A DNA stretch of 64,000 bases. It comes from Paracoccaceae bacterium (GTDB taxonomy: Bacteria; Pseudomonadota; Alphaproteobacteria; Rhodobacterales; Rhodobacteraceae). The notes under the pieces are model-generated. The model had not been told where the DNA came from, did not search any database, and worked only from the letters and a program-made list of their open reading frames with translations. The stretch lies in contig JALHOL010000005.1 of the NCBI GenBank assembly GCA_022843025.1, positions 335,870-399,869 of the forward strand, read 5' to 3'. The position numbers and the translations under genes were made by a program. Positions 8,470-18,300 of this stretch are shown here, piece by piece (the first letter of the stretch is position 1; every line of letters starts with the position of its first letter).

Positions 8470-9529
8470 CGCGCGCCCTCCGCCAGAACGGTAGCCGCAG
8501 GTCCGTCAGCCCGTTTGGCAGGCCAACCACCACAAGCAGGACCAGAAGCGAGAGGATGAACGGCCACAGGTCAGGCGCGAATCCGGTCAACCAGAACTTC
8601 AAGGCCGAGATCACAACCGCCCCGATCACCGCCCCCGACAGCGTGCCGCGCCCGCCCAGCGCCACCCAGACCGCGATTTCGATCGACACTTCGGGCGACA
8701 GTAGGCGCGGGTTGATGATCCCCACCTGCGGCACATACAGCGCCCCGGCAATGGCAGCGATCACACCGGACAACGTCCAGGCTGCCAGTTTTGGCCAGAC
8801 CGGATCGTAACCCAGAAAGCGCAGTCGCGCCTCGTCATCGCGCACGGCAATCAGCATCCGGCCATAGGGCGACCGGACCAGCCGCCCGCACAGAAGAAAG
8901 GCCACCAGCGTCGCGGCGGTTGATGCCGTGGCCAGCCAGACGGCAGTTTGTGGCGCGCCCATCTGCAAGCCCAGCAGGCTGACGAACCCGGTCATCCCGT
9001 TATTGCCGCCAAACCCGGTATCGTTGCGAAACATCAACAGCATCGCCACATAGGTCAGCGCCTGCGTGATGATTGCAAAATACACCCCGCTCACCCGGCT
9101 GCGAAACGACATCCAGCCATAGGCAAAGGCCAGAAGGCCGGGCAGGATCAGGATCAGGGCGGCCGCGTAGGGGAAGCTTTCGAAAAAGGCCCAATAGCCC
9201 GGCAGGTCGGTCCAGCCCATGAAGGTCATCAGGTCAGGCACCACGCCTGCATTCACATACCCGTCCTTGAGCATATGCATGGCGATCAGATAGCCGCCCA
9301 GCGCAAAGAACAGCCCGTGACCCAGCGACAGCACCCCCGCAAAGCCCCAGATCAGGTCCAGCGCGATGGCCAGCAGGGCGAATGTGGCGATCTGGCCGAT
9401 GATATTGGCGAGGTAAGGCGAAATGCCGATACCACTGCCCGCCAGCGGGCCACCAAGGATCGGCAAGGCCAAGGTCAGCACTGCCAGCGCGAACGCGACG
9501 ATCCGGAACAGCATCCCCCCGCCCATCAT
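8459..9529 (-). CDS. urtC: Urea (short-amide) ABC transporter permease UrtC
   Basis: A 356-residue polytopic permease of the branched-chain amino acid/urea (LivM-like) class. It carries the conserved NLIWGFAGVLSLGHGLFFALGGY-type region, the GGNNGMTG loop, the cytoplasmic EAA-like segment around RFLGYDPVWPKLAAW, and GRGTLSGAVIGAV near the end. The first ATG overlaps the urtB stop as ATGA, and a second ATG follows immediately. It forms the membrane channel with UrtB. Confidence 0.92.
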   Translation of the reverse strand: MMGGGMLFRIVAFALAVLTLALPILGGPLAGSGIGISPYLANIIGQIATFALLAIALDLIWGFAGVLSLGHGLFFALGGYLIAMHMLKDGYVNAGVVPDLMTFMGWTDLPGYWAFFESFPYAAALILILPGLLAFAYGWMSFRSRVSGVYFAIITQALTYVAMLLMFRNDTGFGGNNGMTGFVSLLGLQMGAPQTAVWLATASTAATLVAFLLCGRLVRSPYGRMLIAVRDDEARLRFLGYDPVWPKLAAWTLSGVIAAIAGALYVPQVGIINPRLLSPEVSIEIAVWVALGGRGTLSGAVIGAVVISALKFWLTGFAPDLWPFILSLLVLLVVVGLPNGLTDLRLPFWRRARDGR

Positions 9530-11115
9530 CGCCGCCCCTTTGGCGCAAACAGCCCTTCCGGCCTGCGCTGGATGAAGGCGATCACCAGAAGTAGGACCAC
9601 CACCTTGGCGGCCACCGCGCCGTAAAGCGGCTCCATGATCACGTTGATCTGTCCGATCCCGAACGATGCCAGCACCGCGCCGGCAAGACTGCCCACGCCG
9701 CCCAACACCACCACCATGAAACTGTCCACGATAAACCCCGTCCCCATGTTCGGATTGACGTTGTAAAGCGGTGCCAGCGCCACCCCGGCCAATCCGGCAA
9801 GGCCTGATCCCAGCGCAATCGCCATCCGGTCGGTGCGGCGCGCATCGATCCCCGCCGCCCCGGCCATCGCCCTGTTTTGCGCCACAGCGCGCATGTTCAA
9901 CCCGAAGGTGGTAAAGCGCAGCACCAGAACCACGCCCACAAAGGCCAGTGCCGCAATGGCAATCGCGAAAAGGCGGTTCAGCGTGACGATGAAATCACCC
10001 ACCACCGGTATCCCGCCCACCACGTAGAACGGCTGATGGAACTCCAGGTTCTGCGTGCCGATGGTGACACGGACCAGATTGATCAACAGCAGGCTGACCG
10101 CCCATGTGGCCAGCAGAGTCATCAGCGGGCGGTCATACAGGCGGCGCAGCACCAGCGCCTCCATCACCACACCCACCAGCGCGGCGGCAAGGAAGGATAC
10201 GGGCAAGGCCACGATCAGATACCAGTCGATCAGCCCCGGCATCACCGCGCGGATGGCGTTCTGGACGAACCACGCCGCATAGGCGCCGATCATGATGAAC
10301 TCACCCTGTGCAAGGTTGATCACCCCCATCAGCCCAAAGATGATGGCAAGCCCCAGCGCAGCAAGCAGCAAGACGCTGGCATAACTCAGCCCGCTATACA
10401 GCGTGGACAGCCCCTGCCCTATGGCCACCTGCCGGTCGATCTGCGCAATTGCCGCGGCACCGGCGGCCTGAACGCTCGCCTCGGGCTCATCCGTCAGGGC
10501 TTCTTCAATCAGGGTGCGGTTGCGCAATGTGGCCTCCGCTGCAATCGCCTCGATTGCGCGGATGCGGTTGTCCGGGTCGGGATCGGCCAGCATCATCCGG
10601 GCGCGCAGCGGCTGCAGAACCGCCAGAACCGCAGCATCGGTTTCCTGCGCAATGGCCGCGTCCAGAATAGGCAGGCTCAGCGCCTCCCGACGCCGTTCCA
10701 GCGCGGCTGCCGCCTTGGCGCGGGCGGTCGGATCGGCATCTGAAAACAGGGTCAACGCGGCGGCAGCAGAGGCAGCAGCAGCGCGCAAACGGTTGTTGAT
10801 GGGCATCGCGACTGCATCCACTGGCGCAGGTGCGTGGGCCAGCGTAGCGGCATCCAAGGCGTCTGGGCCCTCGCCAATGAACGCGCCTGTCGGGGTGCAG
10901 CGCAAACTCCGCGCTTCCACCGCATCGACCACGGCCAGCGCCCATGTCGCCTCATCCGCGCCGCCCGCAGCACCGGCCTCGGCCAAGGCCCGCAACGCCG
11001 TGACCTGTTCGACCACCGACCCCGCGCAGAGCGCGCTGCTCAGCGCCGCGCGGTCTGCATAGGCGGGGGAACCGATCAGGGCCGCCAGAAAGATAAGTGC
11101 TCGTATCAGGGGCAT
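9526..11115 (-). CDS. urtB: Urea (short-amide) ABC transporter permease UrtB
   Basis: 529 residues from the ATG that starts a signal peptide (MPLIRALIFLAALIGSPAYA). The frame is open further upstream, but that part reads as Arg/Pro-rich non-protein. UrtB proteins characteristically have this exported N-terminal domain (here about residues 20-220, Ala-rich helical repeats) ahead of the LivH-like membrane domain. The membrane domain shows GLAIIFGLMGVINLAQGEFIMIGAY, GGVGSLAGAV and the end FAPKGRR. It is located 100 bp after urtA, in line with the usual urtABCDE order. Confidence 0.93.
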   Translation of the reverse strand: MPLIRALIFLAALIGSPAYADRAALSSALCAGSVVEQVTALRALAEAGAAGGADEATWALAVVDAVEARSLRCTPTGAFIGEGPDALDAATLAHAPAPVDAVAMPINNRLRAAAASAAAALTLFSDADPTARAKAAAALERRREALSLPILDAAIAQETDAAVLAVLQPLRARMMLADPDPDNRIRAIEAIAAEATLRNRTLIEEALTDEPEASVQAAGAAAIAQIDRQVAIGQGLSTLYSGLSYASVLLLAALGLAIIFGLMGVINLAQGEFIMIGAYAAWFVQNAIRAVMPGLIDWYLIVALPVSFLAAALVGVVMEALVLRRLYDRPLMTLLATWAVSLLLINLVRVTIGTQNLEFHQPFYVVGGIPVVGDFIVTLNRLFAIAIAALAFVGVVLVLRFTTFGLNMRAVAQNRAMAGAAGIDARRTDRMAIALGSGLAGLAGVALAPLYNVNPNMGTGFIVDSFMVVVLGGVGSLAGAVLASFGIGQINVIMEPLYGAVAAKVVVLLLVIAFIQRRPEGLFAPKGRR

Positions 11116-11215
11116 CCGGCATGTTCCTCTGCGCTGCGGGTCAAGCCCGCTACGCGTGACAACAGGGCTGTGCGGCGGGAATGCGCGGCGGGATGGCCCG
11201 CCGCGCAGAACATCG

Positions 11216-12478
11216 TCAGCCCTGCATGTAGGGGCTGAAGGGCAGCGGATCAGGGGTGCCTTCGGACTGCCACAGCACGTCAAAGCCCTGCGTTTCATTC
11301 AGCGACCCGATGAAGACGCCCCGCTTGACATAGGTGCTGTCGGCCATCATCGAAATCTCATACCCCGACGGGCAAGCGAAGCTGACCGACGGGCTGGCCG
11401 CCCGGACCTCGGGCACCGCAAAGGACCCGGCTTTCTCTGCCGCCAGCGCCCACAGATGCACGCCGTCATAGGTAGACACCATCGGGTCGATCGCCACATC
11501 GCCACGATAGGGCACGCCGGTATCGGCCACATGCTTGGCCCAGGCGGCCTTGAACGCGTCGTTGCCCGGGCCTGCCACGGATTGCAGATAGGCCCAGCAG
11601 TTCAGGTGACCGGCCAGCGCCGAGGTATCCAGCCCCTCGAAATCCGCCTCCAGCGCATCCAACCCCAGCACCGGCACGTCCAGCGCCGAGATGCCCTGAT
11701 TGGCAAACTCGCGGAAGAAGTCGGGGATCGAGTTGCCCACCACCGTCAGGATCACCACCGGCTGACCGCCCGGCTGGTCGGCAAATTCCCGGATCTGGTT
11801 GACCAGCGTCTGGAAGTTGGAATGGCCCACCGGCACATATTCCTCACGCCAGTCGGTTTCGGGAATGCCCTTCGATGCCCAATAGCCCTTGAGTTGCTGG
11901 TTGATCGTGCGCGGCCAGACATAGTCAGACCCCAGCATGAAGAACCGCTTCGCCTCACCGCCATCCGGTCCCATCAGGTACTCCACGGCCGGCAATACCG
12001 ACGACGACGGGGGCGAGTTCAGGTAGACGACGTTCTTGCTGTTCTCTTCACCTTCAAAGTGCAGCGGGTAGTAGAGCAGCGCATCAGACTGTTCCACGAC
12101 CGGCAAAACCGACTTGCGGCTCACCGATGTCCAGCAGCCGAACAGCGCAGCAACCTGATCCTGCTCGATCAACTGGCGGCCCAATTGGGCGTAAAGCGGC
12201 CAGTCGGATGCCGGGTCCGTCCCCACCACCTCGACTGTTCGGCCTAACACGCCGCCGGCGGCGTTCAACTCTTCCGCAGCCATGCGCACAACCGATGTCA
12301 GGCGGCCTTCCACATTGGCCATCGCCCCCGAGGACGAAAACAGGCACCCCAGTTTCACGGTATCGGCAGCGCGTGCGCTGCGGATCAGTGCGGGCATCGG
12401 AAAGCTTGCGGCACCGACACCCAGCAGCGAGGCGCCAGCAGTTTTCAATAGACGACGACGGGTCAGTCCGAGGGTCAT
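11216..12478 (-). CDS. urtA: Urea (short-amide) ABC transporter substrate-binding protein UrtA
   Basis: 420 residues. The N-terminus LTRRRLLKTAG followed by a hydrophobic stretch and SARAAD is a twin-arginine-type signal, so export of the folded protein is likely. The mature part has the UrtA/AmiC-like binding-protein features KLGCLFSSSGAMANVEGRL, LFGCWTSVSRKSVLPV and YYPLHFEGEENSKNV. I prefer the ATG at 12478 because GGAG lies 7 bases before it. The upstream ATG at 12490 has no ribosome site. It is the first gene of the operon and is divergent from an XRE-cupin regulator. Confidence 0.93.
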   Translation of the reverse strand: MTLGLTRRRLLKTAGASLLGVGAASFPMPALIRSARAADTVKLGCLFSSSGAMANVEGRLTSVVRMAAEELNAAGGVLGRTVEVVGTDPASDWPLYAQLGRQLIEQDQVAALFGCWTSVSRKSVLPVVEQSDALLYYPLHFEGEENSKNVVYLNSPPSSSVLPAVEYLMGPDGGEAKRFFMLGSDYVWPRTINQQLKGYWASKGIPETDWREEYVPVGHSNFQTLVNQIREFADQPGGQPVVILTVVGNSIPDFFREFANQGISALDVPVLGLDALEADFEGLDTSALAGHLNCWAYLQSVAGPGNDAFKAAWAKHVADTGVPYRGDVAIDPMVSTYDGVHLWALAAEKAGSFAVPEVRAASPSVSFACPSGYEISMMADSTYVKRGVFIGSLNETQGFDVLWQSEGTPDPLPFSPYMQG

Positions 12479-12694
12479 TCCACTCTCCATGTTGTGCGCC
12501 CAGTTGTCGGGCGGTTTGTCTGCGGCTAGGCTTGTCTGCGCACTCAGGAAGTTTGCCGACTTGAATTTCAGTCAACGTTTTTGCCGTACAGAAAAACTCA
12601 CGGTTTCGAACGTGATGAAAGAATTTGCGAATATCGCCTATTTTTGGGATGTTTTCGGGCGGACAGCACAAGTTCCGAGGTTAGGAGCAAAGCG
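12479..12694. promoter_or_regulatory. Divergent promoter region between urtA and the XRE-cupin regulator
   Basis: About 215 bp, AT-richer than the flanking genes, between oppositely transcribed genes. It includes an imperfect inverted repeat TCACG...CGTGA (12598-12615) around TTCGAA, a candidate operator. A GGAG ribosome site at 12684-12687 serves the downstream GTG start. No consensus for a named regulator is recognised. Confidence 0.4.
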
Positions 12695-13297
12695 GTGACT
12701 TTATCAGAATTCAAGAAACTTGAATCGTCCGAATCTCGGCCGACGGAACATGTCGGTCACACCCTGCGTGCCCGCAGGCGACTTCTGGACTTGACGCTGG
12801 ATCAGGTTGCGACCCGTGCCGGGTGTTCGGAAAGCATGCTGTGCAAGATCGAAACGGGCAAAGTGAACCCGTCAATCACCCTGCTGCGGCGGTTGGCGCA
12901 GGCGCTGTCTGTCAACATCGCTGCCTTGTTTGATGATCAAAGCAGCCCTGAAATCGTGCAACGCGCAGGACAGCGCCCGCGTCTCAACGATGGCAACCTG
13001 CGGCATGGCGACGGCGTGGTGCTTGAACGTGTGATCCCCCACGCCCCAGGTGTCACCCTGCAGGCTGACATCCATGAAATCGCGCCCGGCGGGGCATCGG
13101 ATGGCCTGATCTCGCATCAGGGCGAGGAAGTGGGCTATGTTCTGGACGGCCTTGTGGAACTTGTCGTGGACGATCAACGTTGGCAGTTGGGGCCGGGCGA
13201 CAGCTTTCACTTCCGGTCTGAGCGGCCGCACGGCTATCGCAACATCGGCAGCACGCTTGCACGCATCCTGTGGATCAATACCCCACCCACGTTCTAA
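12695..13297 (+). CDS. XRE family transcriptional regulator with C-terminal cupin domain
   Basis: 200 residues from a GTG start that has GGAG 7 bases upstream. An in-frame extension to 12581 has no ribosome site. Residues about 20-75 form a Cro/CI-type helix-turn-helix (LDQVATRAGCSESMLCKIETGKVNPSI). Residues about 115-195 form a small beta-barrel cupin (GVTLQADIHEIAPGG, GEEVGYVLDGLVELVVD, LGPGDSFHFRSERPHGYRN) that normally senses a small ligand. Its placement divergent from urtABCDE-fmdA suggests it controls amide/urea uptake, but no sequence feature proves the target. Confidence 0.85.
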   Translation: MTLSEFKKLESSESRPTEHVGHTLRARRRLLDLTLDQVATRAGCSESMLCKIETGKVNPSITLLRRLAQALSVNIAALFDDQSSPEIVQRAGQRPRLNDGNLRHGDGVVLERVIPHAPGVTLQADIHEIAPGGASDGLISHQGEEVGYVLDGLVELVVDDQRWQLGPGDSFHFRSERPHGYRNIGSTLARILWINTPPTF

Positions 13298-13854
13298 GAA
13301 CCGTCGGTTATCACAAAAGACACCGTCAACCGCTTGATACAGCCCTAACGCAGGCCAGTTCGTTTAATTCACCTACCCAGGTGGCAACGAATGTCAGCTT
13401 CCGCCGCATTCAGCGCAAATGGCGCAAAAGGCCGGCTGATGTTCTCCACCCCTTGCGTCGAACGCGCTGTTTTGAACGAACACGGCTGAACACTGCCCTT
13501 CGGCAAGAACGGTTTCAGCGGCAGTTTTGTGGGATCCCGGTTTGTGGCTTTCGCCAGAACCAATGGCCGAAGGACGCGGGACAGACGTCGAGCCTTCATC
13601 AACCCCTTCTCAGCTTTGGCTGAACGTTTCGATCCATTGCCGACATCGAACCGCAAATCTCGATGCCGTCAACACCGTCAAGCAGTCGGTGGAACAATCC
13701 CCAAGTAACCGCCCGTCGCTATTCTTCTGCCACGACTGTATCCGGCAACTCCCCGATGAAACGCTGTCGCCCTGTCTGCGTTGCCTCTGGAAGCGCGGCC
13801 ACTTTTGCCCGCTAACTTTGAGGCAAAGTCAGGTCCTCTCAAACAAAGCTTGGT
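13298..13854. other. 557-bp intergenic stretch with no supported gene
   Basis: Lies between the XRE-cupin gene and the 3' end of the Tad operon. Reading frames of 60-130 codons exist on both strands, but their translations are low in hydrophobic order, lack ribosome sites and show no family resemblance. Base composition is less GC-rich at third positions than in the flanking genes. It looks like eroded former coding or repeat DNA. No strong terminator hairpin for tadC is evident. Confidence 0.4.
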
Positions 13855-14829
13855 CTATTGTTGCGCAATATACCGCAGCACGACCGGCCCGATCGTCACG
13901 ATCAAGAGCGCCGGCATCATCAGTCCCGCCATGACCGCAGACATCAGCACCGGCAAACGGTTCGCCTTTTCCTGCGCTCGCAACTCGCGGCGCTGGCGCA
14001 TGTCGGCCGAATAGGCCAGCAACGCGGTGCTCATACTCGTGCCAAAGCGCATGGATTGCATCACGACGTTGACGAACCCATAAGCCTCGTCGATCCCAAG
14101 CCGATCCGCCATATCTCGATAGGTCGACTCCCGATCGCGTCCTGCAAGAATCTCTTTCTGCACGACATGGAATTCGGTGCAGATATCAGGGGCCACCTCC
14201 ATCAACTCATCCCCAACACGCGCAAGCGCCGCGTCGAAGGCGAGTCCCGCCTCAACCCCCACCTGCAACAGGTCCAGCGTATTGGGAAAGGACATCTCGA
14301 TCCGGGTCCGCCGCTCGGAGGCGCGCGCGGCAAGCCAGATGCTTGGCCCATAGAAACCAACCGTCAGGATAAGCGCGCAGATAAGCATTACCTGTTCAAG
14401 GCTAAGCGGGGGCAACCGCGCCGTGAGCACAACCGGCAAATGCAGCTTGGTCGGGAACAGATAGATCAACGCAATAACCAGTGGCAGAACAACCCCAACC
14501 CCGAACCGGATAAGGTTGAACATCAGCGCCGCATTCGGCGCGCGAAACCCGGCATGGGCCAGATCGCGCCGCAGCTTGCCGCGCTCCTCCGCCGCACTTG
14601 GAACAAAAACCCGGTCCAAAACCCCATCCGCAGCTTCAACCTCGCGCAGCACCGGCAACGCCGATCCGTCGCTCCCCCGCAGCCTGCGCAGAACGCGGCT
14701 GCGGTTGCGGTCGCGGACCACAAGCAGCGCCGCGACCGCCAACAGCACAAGGCCGAACAAAAAGACCCCCGCCACCAGCAGGATCGGCGGAACCCCGCTT
14801 TTCAGGATGAACGCTTCCAGCCAGACCAT
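13855..14829 (-). CDS. tadC: Tad pilus inner-membrane protein TadC (T2SS F family)
   Basis: 324 residues with an N-terminal membrane helix, a cytoplasmic T2SSF domain (FPNTLDLLQVGVEAGLAFDAALARVGDEL, ADRLGIDEAYGFVNVVMQSMRFGTS) and C-terminal membrane helices ending LIVTIGPVVLRYIAQQ. It forms the platform for Flp pilus assembly together with TadB. It is the last gene of the operon seen here, 15 bp after tadB. Confidence 0.92.
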   Translation of the reverse strand: MVWLEAFILKSGVPPILLVAGVFLFGLVLLAVAALLVVRDRNRSRVLRRLRGSDGSALPVLREVEAADGVLDRVFVPSAAEERGKLRRDLAHAGFRAPNAALMFNLIRFGVGVVLPLVIALIYLFPTKLHLPVVLTARLPPLSLEQVMLICALILTVGFYGPSIWLAARASERRTRIEMSFPNTLDLLQVGVEAGLAFDAALARVGDELMEVAPDICTEFHVVQKEILAGRDRESTYRDMADRLGIDEAYGFVNVVMQSMRFGTSMSTALLAYSADMRQRRELRAQEKANRLPVLMSAVMAGLMMPALLIVTIGPVVLRYIAQQ

Positions 14830-14844
14830 GGCACTCCCTCCCGC

Positions 14845-15798
14845 TCAGATCTTGAACGACACCAGTTTCGCCATGACCAGCGCATTGGTCACGATCAGGC
14901 CGATTGCGACGCCCGCCAGCGGCAGAAACATCGGATCCTCAACGACACCGCCATAGTATTCCGGCGTGATGATCGAATTCAGACCCACCATCAGAAAGGG
15001 GATGCACGACAGGATCAGCGCCGATATGCGGCCTTCGGCCGACATCGCCTTGATCTTGCGCCGCATCATGGCCCGACCCCGGATCACTTGTGACAACAGG
15101 GTCAGTACGCGCCCCAGATTGCCACCCGTTCCGTGCTGGATTGCTACGCTGGCGGCCAGATAACGGAAATCCTCGGTCGGCACGCGATCCGACAACTTCC
15201 GCATGGCGACGACCAATTCATCGCCATAGGAAATCTGATCCACCACGATGCCGAACTCTGTCGCAATCGGATCCTGCATCGACTCGGCCACCGTGCGGAT
15301 CGATGCGCTCAGCGGGTATCCCGACCGCAGGCTCCGCGCCATAAGGTCAAGCGCATCGGGAAGCTGTTGAACCAGCCGCTGCCGCCGCTGGTCGCGAATG
15401 CCCAGCAAGACAAGGGTCGGCCCCCCGAAGGACACCGCAAAGGCAAGCGGAAACACTGCTGGCCCGGGCGCGAACTGGCTCGCAACCCCGGAAATCAGCA
15501 GGCAACACATGCCCATCCCCGCAAGCCACAGCCCCGGCTGCACCGGCATGCCGGCTTCTGCCAGCAGCGTCTCCAACTCTCGCCAGCCCGGAATGGGTGA
15601 TCCCTTCCGCTGTGGTGTCAGCAACTCCAGCCGCTCGGTCAGCCCCTGCCCGGAAACGATCATCTTCATCCGTCGCGACCGGGCCTCACCCGTTGTTTCG
15701 CGCCGGGAAAGCAGTTGGCGCAAGCCCTCCATCAACAGGATGACGCCAAGGAATACGCCCCCCATCAACAGGATTTCCGGATTGATCTGCGACAGCAT
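14845..15798 (-). CDS. tadB: Tad pilus inner-membrane protein TadB (T2SS F family)
   Basis: 317 residues. N-terminal helix (ILLMGGVFLGVILLMEGL), then the T2SSF domain (QLPDALDLMARSLRSGYPLSASIRTVAESMQDPIATEFG, GDELVVAMRKLSDRVPTEDFRYLAASVAIQHGTGGNLGRVL), then two C-terminal membrane helices. It is the partner of TadC and is driven by the CpaF ATPase encoded just upstream. Confidence 0.92.
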   Translation of the reverse strand: MLSQINPEILLMGGVFLGVILLMEGLRQLLSRRETTGEARSRRMKMIVSGQGLTERLELLTPQRKGSPIPGWRELETLLAEAGMPVQPGLWLAGMGMCCLLISGVASQFAPGPAVFPLAFAVSFGGPTLVLLGIRDQRRQRLVQQLPDALDLMARSLRSGYPLSASIRTVAESMQDPIATEFGIVVDQISYGDELVVAMRKLSDRVPTEDFRYLAASVAIQHGTGGNLGRVLTLLSQVIRGRAMMRRKIKAMSAEGRISALILSCIPFLMVGLNSIITPEYYGGVVEDPMFLPLAGVAIGLIVTNALVMAKLVSFKI

Positions 15799-15807
15799 GA
15801 TGGTTCC

Positions 15808-17214
15808 CTACACCCCTTCGGCAAAAATCTCGCCCGCCAGGCTGAAGCCGGATGCTTCCAGCCGCTCGGCGAATTTTGGGCGAATGCCTGTTGCGGCAAA
15901 CCCGCCAAGGATGGTTCCATCCGACGCCCGCCCCGTTTGGCGAAAGCGATAGATGTCCTGCATGCTGATGACGTCGCCCTCCATCCCGGTTATCTCGGAA
16001 ACGGAAATCACGCGCCGCGATCCATCGGGCAGACGCGCAAGCTGCAGCACCACATTGATCCCCGATGCGACCTGCTGGCGCACCACCGATATGGGCATCT
16101 CGCCCCCCATCATCGCCACCATCTGCTCCAGCCGCGATAGCGCGTCCCGCGCCGTATTTGCGTGGATGGTCGTCATCGATCCGTCATGGCCGGTGTTCAT
16201 CGCCTGCAGCATGTCAAACGCCTCGGACCCGCGCACTTCGCCCACAATGATCCGGTCAGGCCGCATCCGCAGCGCATTGCGGACCAGATCACGCTGGGTG
16301 ACGGCGGCTGCGCCTTCAAGATTGGCAGGGCGCGTTTCCAGACGAACCACATGTTCCTGCCGCAACTGCAATTCGGCGGCATCCTCGATCGTCACGATCC
16401 TCTGGCGTGGGTCGATGAAGCTGGACAACGCGTTCAGCATCGTGGTCTTGCCAGACCCGGTTCCCCCCGAAATCAGAACATTCAGCCGCGACTCGACCAG
16501 CGCCATCAACACCCGCACGGCCTGTTCGGATAAGGCACCACGTTCCACAAGCCGTTCAAGCGTCAGCGGATCGCGTGAGAATTTGCGGATCGAAAGCGTC
16601 GGCCCATCAATGGCGCAGGGGCGGATGATCGCGTTCACGCGGCTCCCATCTTCCAGCCGCGCATCCACCCAGGGCTGGCTTTCATCCACCCGCCGTCCGA
16701 CCCGGCTGACGATCTTGTCGATGATCCGCAGCAGGTGCCGTTCGTCCCGAAATTGCACCGGAACCCGTTCCAGCAGGCCATGCCGTTCGACATAGACATT
16801 GCGGTAAGAGTTCACCAATACATCCGCCACGCTGGGATCGGCCAGCAGCGGTTCCAGCGGCCCCAGCCCCAGCACTTCATCCAGAAGCTCATCCGTCAGC
16901 TTCTCGGCATCCTCTGCCCGCATGGGGCGGTTCTCGGTCGCCAGAAAATCCTGCACAAGCGCACCGATTTCCGCCTTCAGTTCTGACCGTTCGACCCGAT
17001 CCAGCACCGAAAGGTTCAACCGGCTCAGCAACACCTCATGCAGCCGCGACTTCAGATCAAGCCGCGCGCGCAACGTTGCATCCACCTCGTTCAGACGCTG
17101 TTTCGGCGCAACGTCAGTCTGGGCTGGCACCACGCGCAGCGCCCCCGATACCGCCTCTTGCTTCGATGCCTCGGCCCTTGCTTCCGCGCGCCGGCTTACA
17201 AAATCCCTGAACAT
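15808..17214 (-). CDS. cpaF: Tad pilus secretion ATPase CpaF (TadA)
   Basis: 468-residue type II/IV secretion AAA ATPase. It has an N-terminal helical domain (about 40-130), Walker A GGTGSGKT (250-257), an Asp box [11 protein letters not shown], Walker [10 protein letters not shown] (321-329) and a His box [15 protein letters not shown]. It powers Flp pilus assembly at the cytoplasmic face. The wording of the motifs places it with CpaF rather than with PilB/PilT. Confidence 0.95.
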   Translation of the reverse strand: MFRDFVSRRAEARAEASKQEAVSGALRVVPAQTDVAPKQRLNEVDATLRARLDLKSRLHEVLLSRLNLSVLDRVERSELKAEIGALVQDFLATENRPMRAEDAEKLTDELLDEVLGLGPLEPLLADPSVADVLVNSYRNVYVERHGLLERVPVQFRDERHLLRIIDKIVSRVGRRVDESQPWVDARLEDGSRVNAIIRPCAIDGPTLSIRKFSRDPLTLERLVERGALSEQAVRVLMALVESRLNVLISGGTGSGKTTMLNALSSFIDPRQRIVTIEDAAELQLRQEHVVRLETRPANLEGAAAVTQRDLVRNALRMRPDRIIVGEVRGSEAFDMLQAMNTGHDGSMTTIHANTARDALSRLEQMVAMMGGEMPISVVRQQVASGINVVLQLARLPDGSRRVISVSEITGMEGDVISMQDIYRFRQTGRASDGTILGGFAATGIRPKFAERLEASGFSLAGEIFAEGV

Positions 17215-17259
17215 GGCGTCATTTCCTGTTTCGTTTGGGTTGGGCGGCGGGCAGGACCA

Positions 17260-18279
17260 TCACTCAAGCCCTCCTACAATCTTGCGAATGCCCCGCGACC
17301 AGGCACCACGCGGCTGCATCTTCAACAGCGGTTCGCCACGATCGAGTGCCAGCCGTGCCCGCTTCGGATCAAAGGGAAGCCAATGGCGCAGCGGCTGATT
17401 GAGGGCCGTCACAATCTCGCGGTGAAGCCGCCCGCCAAACAGCGGCTTCTTTTCGCGCCCCACGATGATATCGACCCGCAACTCCGGCGCATCCTCACGG
17501 AAAGTGTCCAGAATGCGCTTGGCACAGTCGATCGACGTAACGGCAAGGTCGGTCACCATGAACAGCCGCTCTGCCCGTCGCAGAAGCGGCTCAAGCCAGT
17601 CAACCAGCGCGGGCGGCAGATCGACCACAACAGCATCATGGCTCTCCAGCAGGGCGTCGATGATCGATTGCACGCGCGCCGCATCCAGCGCATCCAGCGG
17701 CACGGGATGACGCGGCGCAGGCAGAACCGAAAGCCCGCTCTCGTGCAATTGCAGGGCGGCACGGATGGCATGCACATCGGGTTCGTAATCCAGCTGCGCA
17801 AGCGCCAGAAGCCCGCCTTTATCTGCAAGATCGAGACTGCTTCCCAGCGTGCCAAACTGCAGATCGAAATCGACAACCGCCACGCGCCGTTTCGCTTTCT
17901 GCGTCGTCTGACACAGGCCAAGCGCAAGGTTCACCGCAAAAGTCGTGGCCCCCACACCGCCGCGCGACCGCGACACAAGGTACAAACGCCCCCGATTGCG
18001 AAACACGGGGTCAGCTGGCGACGTCGCAACCGCCTGCGGCATCTCTTTCACGGCAGGCGCGATCGGGCCTTCGGCATTGGCAGGCGCTTCCTGTAGCGGC
18101 GCGGATGCTGGGCTCACCCGCGGAATCGGCGCAGCCTCGTGCCCCGGGCCCTTGGCCAGGTCAAGCTGGGCCCGGTGCAGCGCCAGCGGGATCACCGCAT
18201 CGTTCAGCCCGTCCTCCCCGCGCAGCGGGGGCATGTCACGTTCAGCGCGGCTTGTTCTGAAGAAAAGACTGTCGCTCAT
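17260..18279 (-). CDS. cpaE: Tad pilus localisation ATPase CpaE (TadZ), MinD-like
   Basis: 339 residues. The second of two closely spaced in-frame ATGs is taken as the start because AGGAG stands 6 bases before it. The core is a ParA/MinD-type fold with the deviant P-loop SRGGVGATTFAVNLAL, then VAVVDFDLQFGTLGSSLDL and VVVDLPPALVDWLEPLL. The lysine of the deviant Walker A is replaced (GGVGATT rather than GGVGKTT), as in many CpaE/TadZ proteins. It directs polar localisation of the pilus machine. The N-terminal 90 residues are a low-complexity linker rather than a full receiver-like domain. Confidence 0.88.
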   Translation of the reverse strand: MSDSLFFRTSRAERDMPPLRGEDGLNDAVIPLALHRAQLDLAKGPGHEAAPIPRVSPASAPLQEAPANAEGPIAPAVKEMPQAVATSPADPVFRNRGRLYLVSRSRGGVGATTFAVNLALGLCQTTQKAKRRVAVVDFDLQFGTLGSSLDLADKGGLLALAQLDYEPDVHAIRAALQLHESGLSVLPAPRHPVPLDALDAARVQSIIDALLESHDAVVVDLPPALVDWLEPLLRRAERLFMVTDLAVTSIDCAKRILDTFREDAPELRVDIIVGREKKPLFGGRLHREIVTALNQPLRHWLPFDPKRARLALDRGEPLLKMQPRGAWSRGIRKIVGGLE

Positions 18280-18300
18280 AACCATCTCCTGTCGCGTTCC

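Noticed and set aside
13369..13656. A 95-codon minus-strand frame downstream of the XRE-cupin gene
   Set aside because: Lys/Arg/Ser-rich translation, no ribosome site and no domain; it looks like remnant sequence rather than a gene.
17260..18279. CpaE as an inactive ATPase because of the missing Walker Lys
   Set aside because: GGVGATT instead of GGVGKTT is common in the CpaE/TadZ family, so this alone is not evidence of loss of function.
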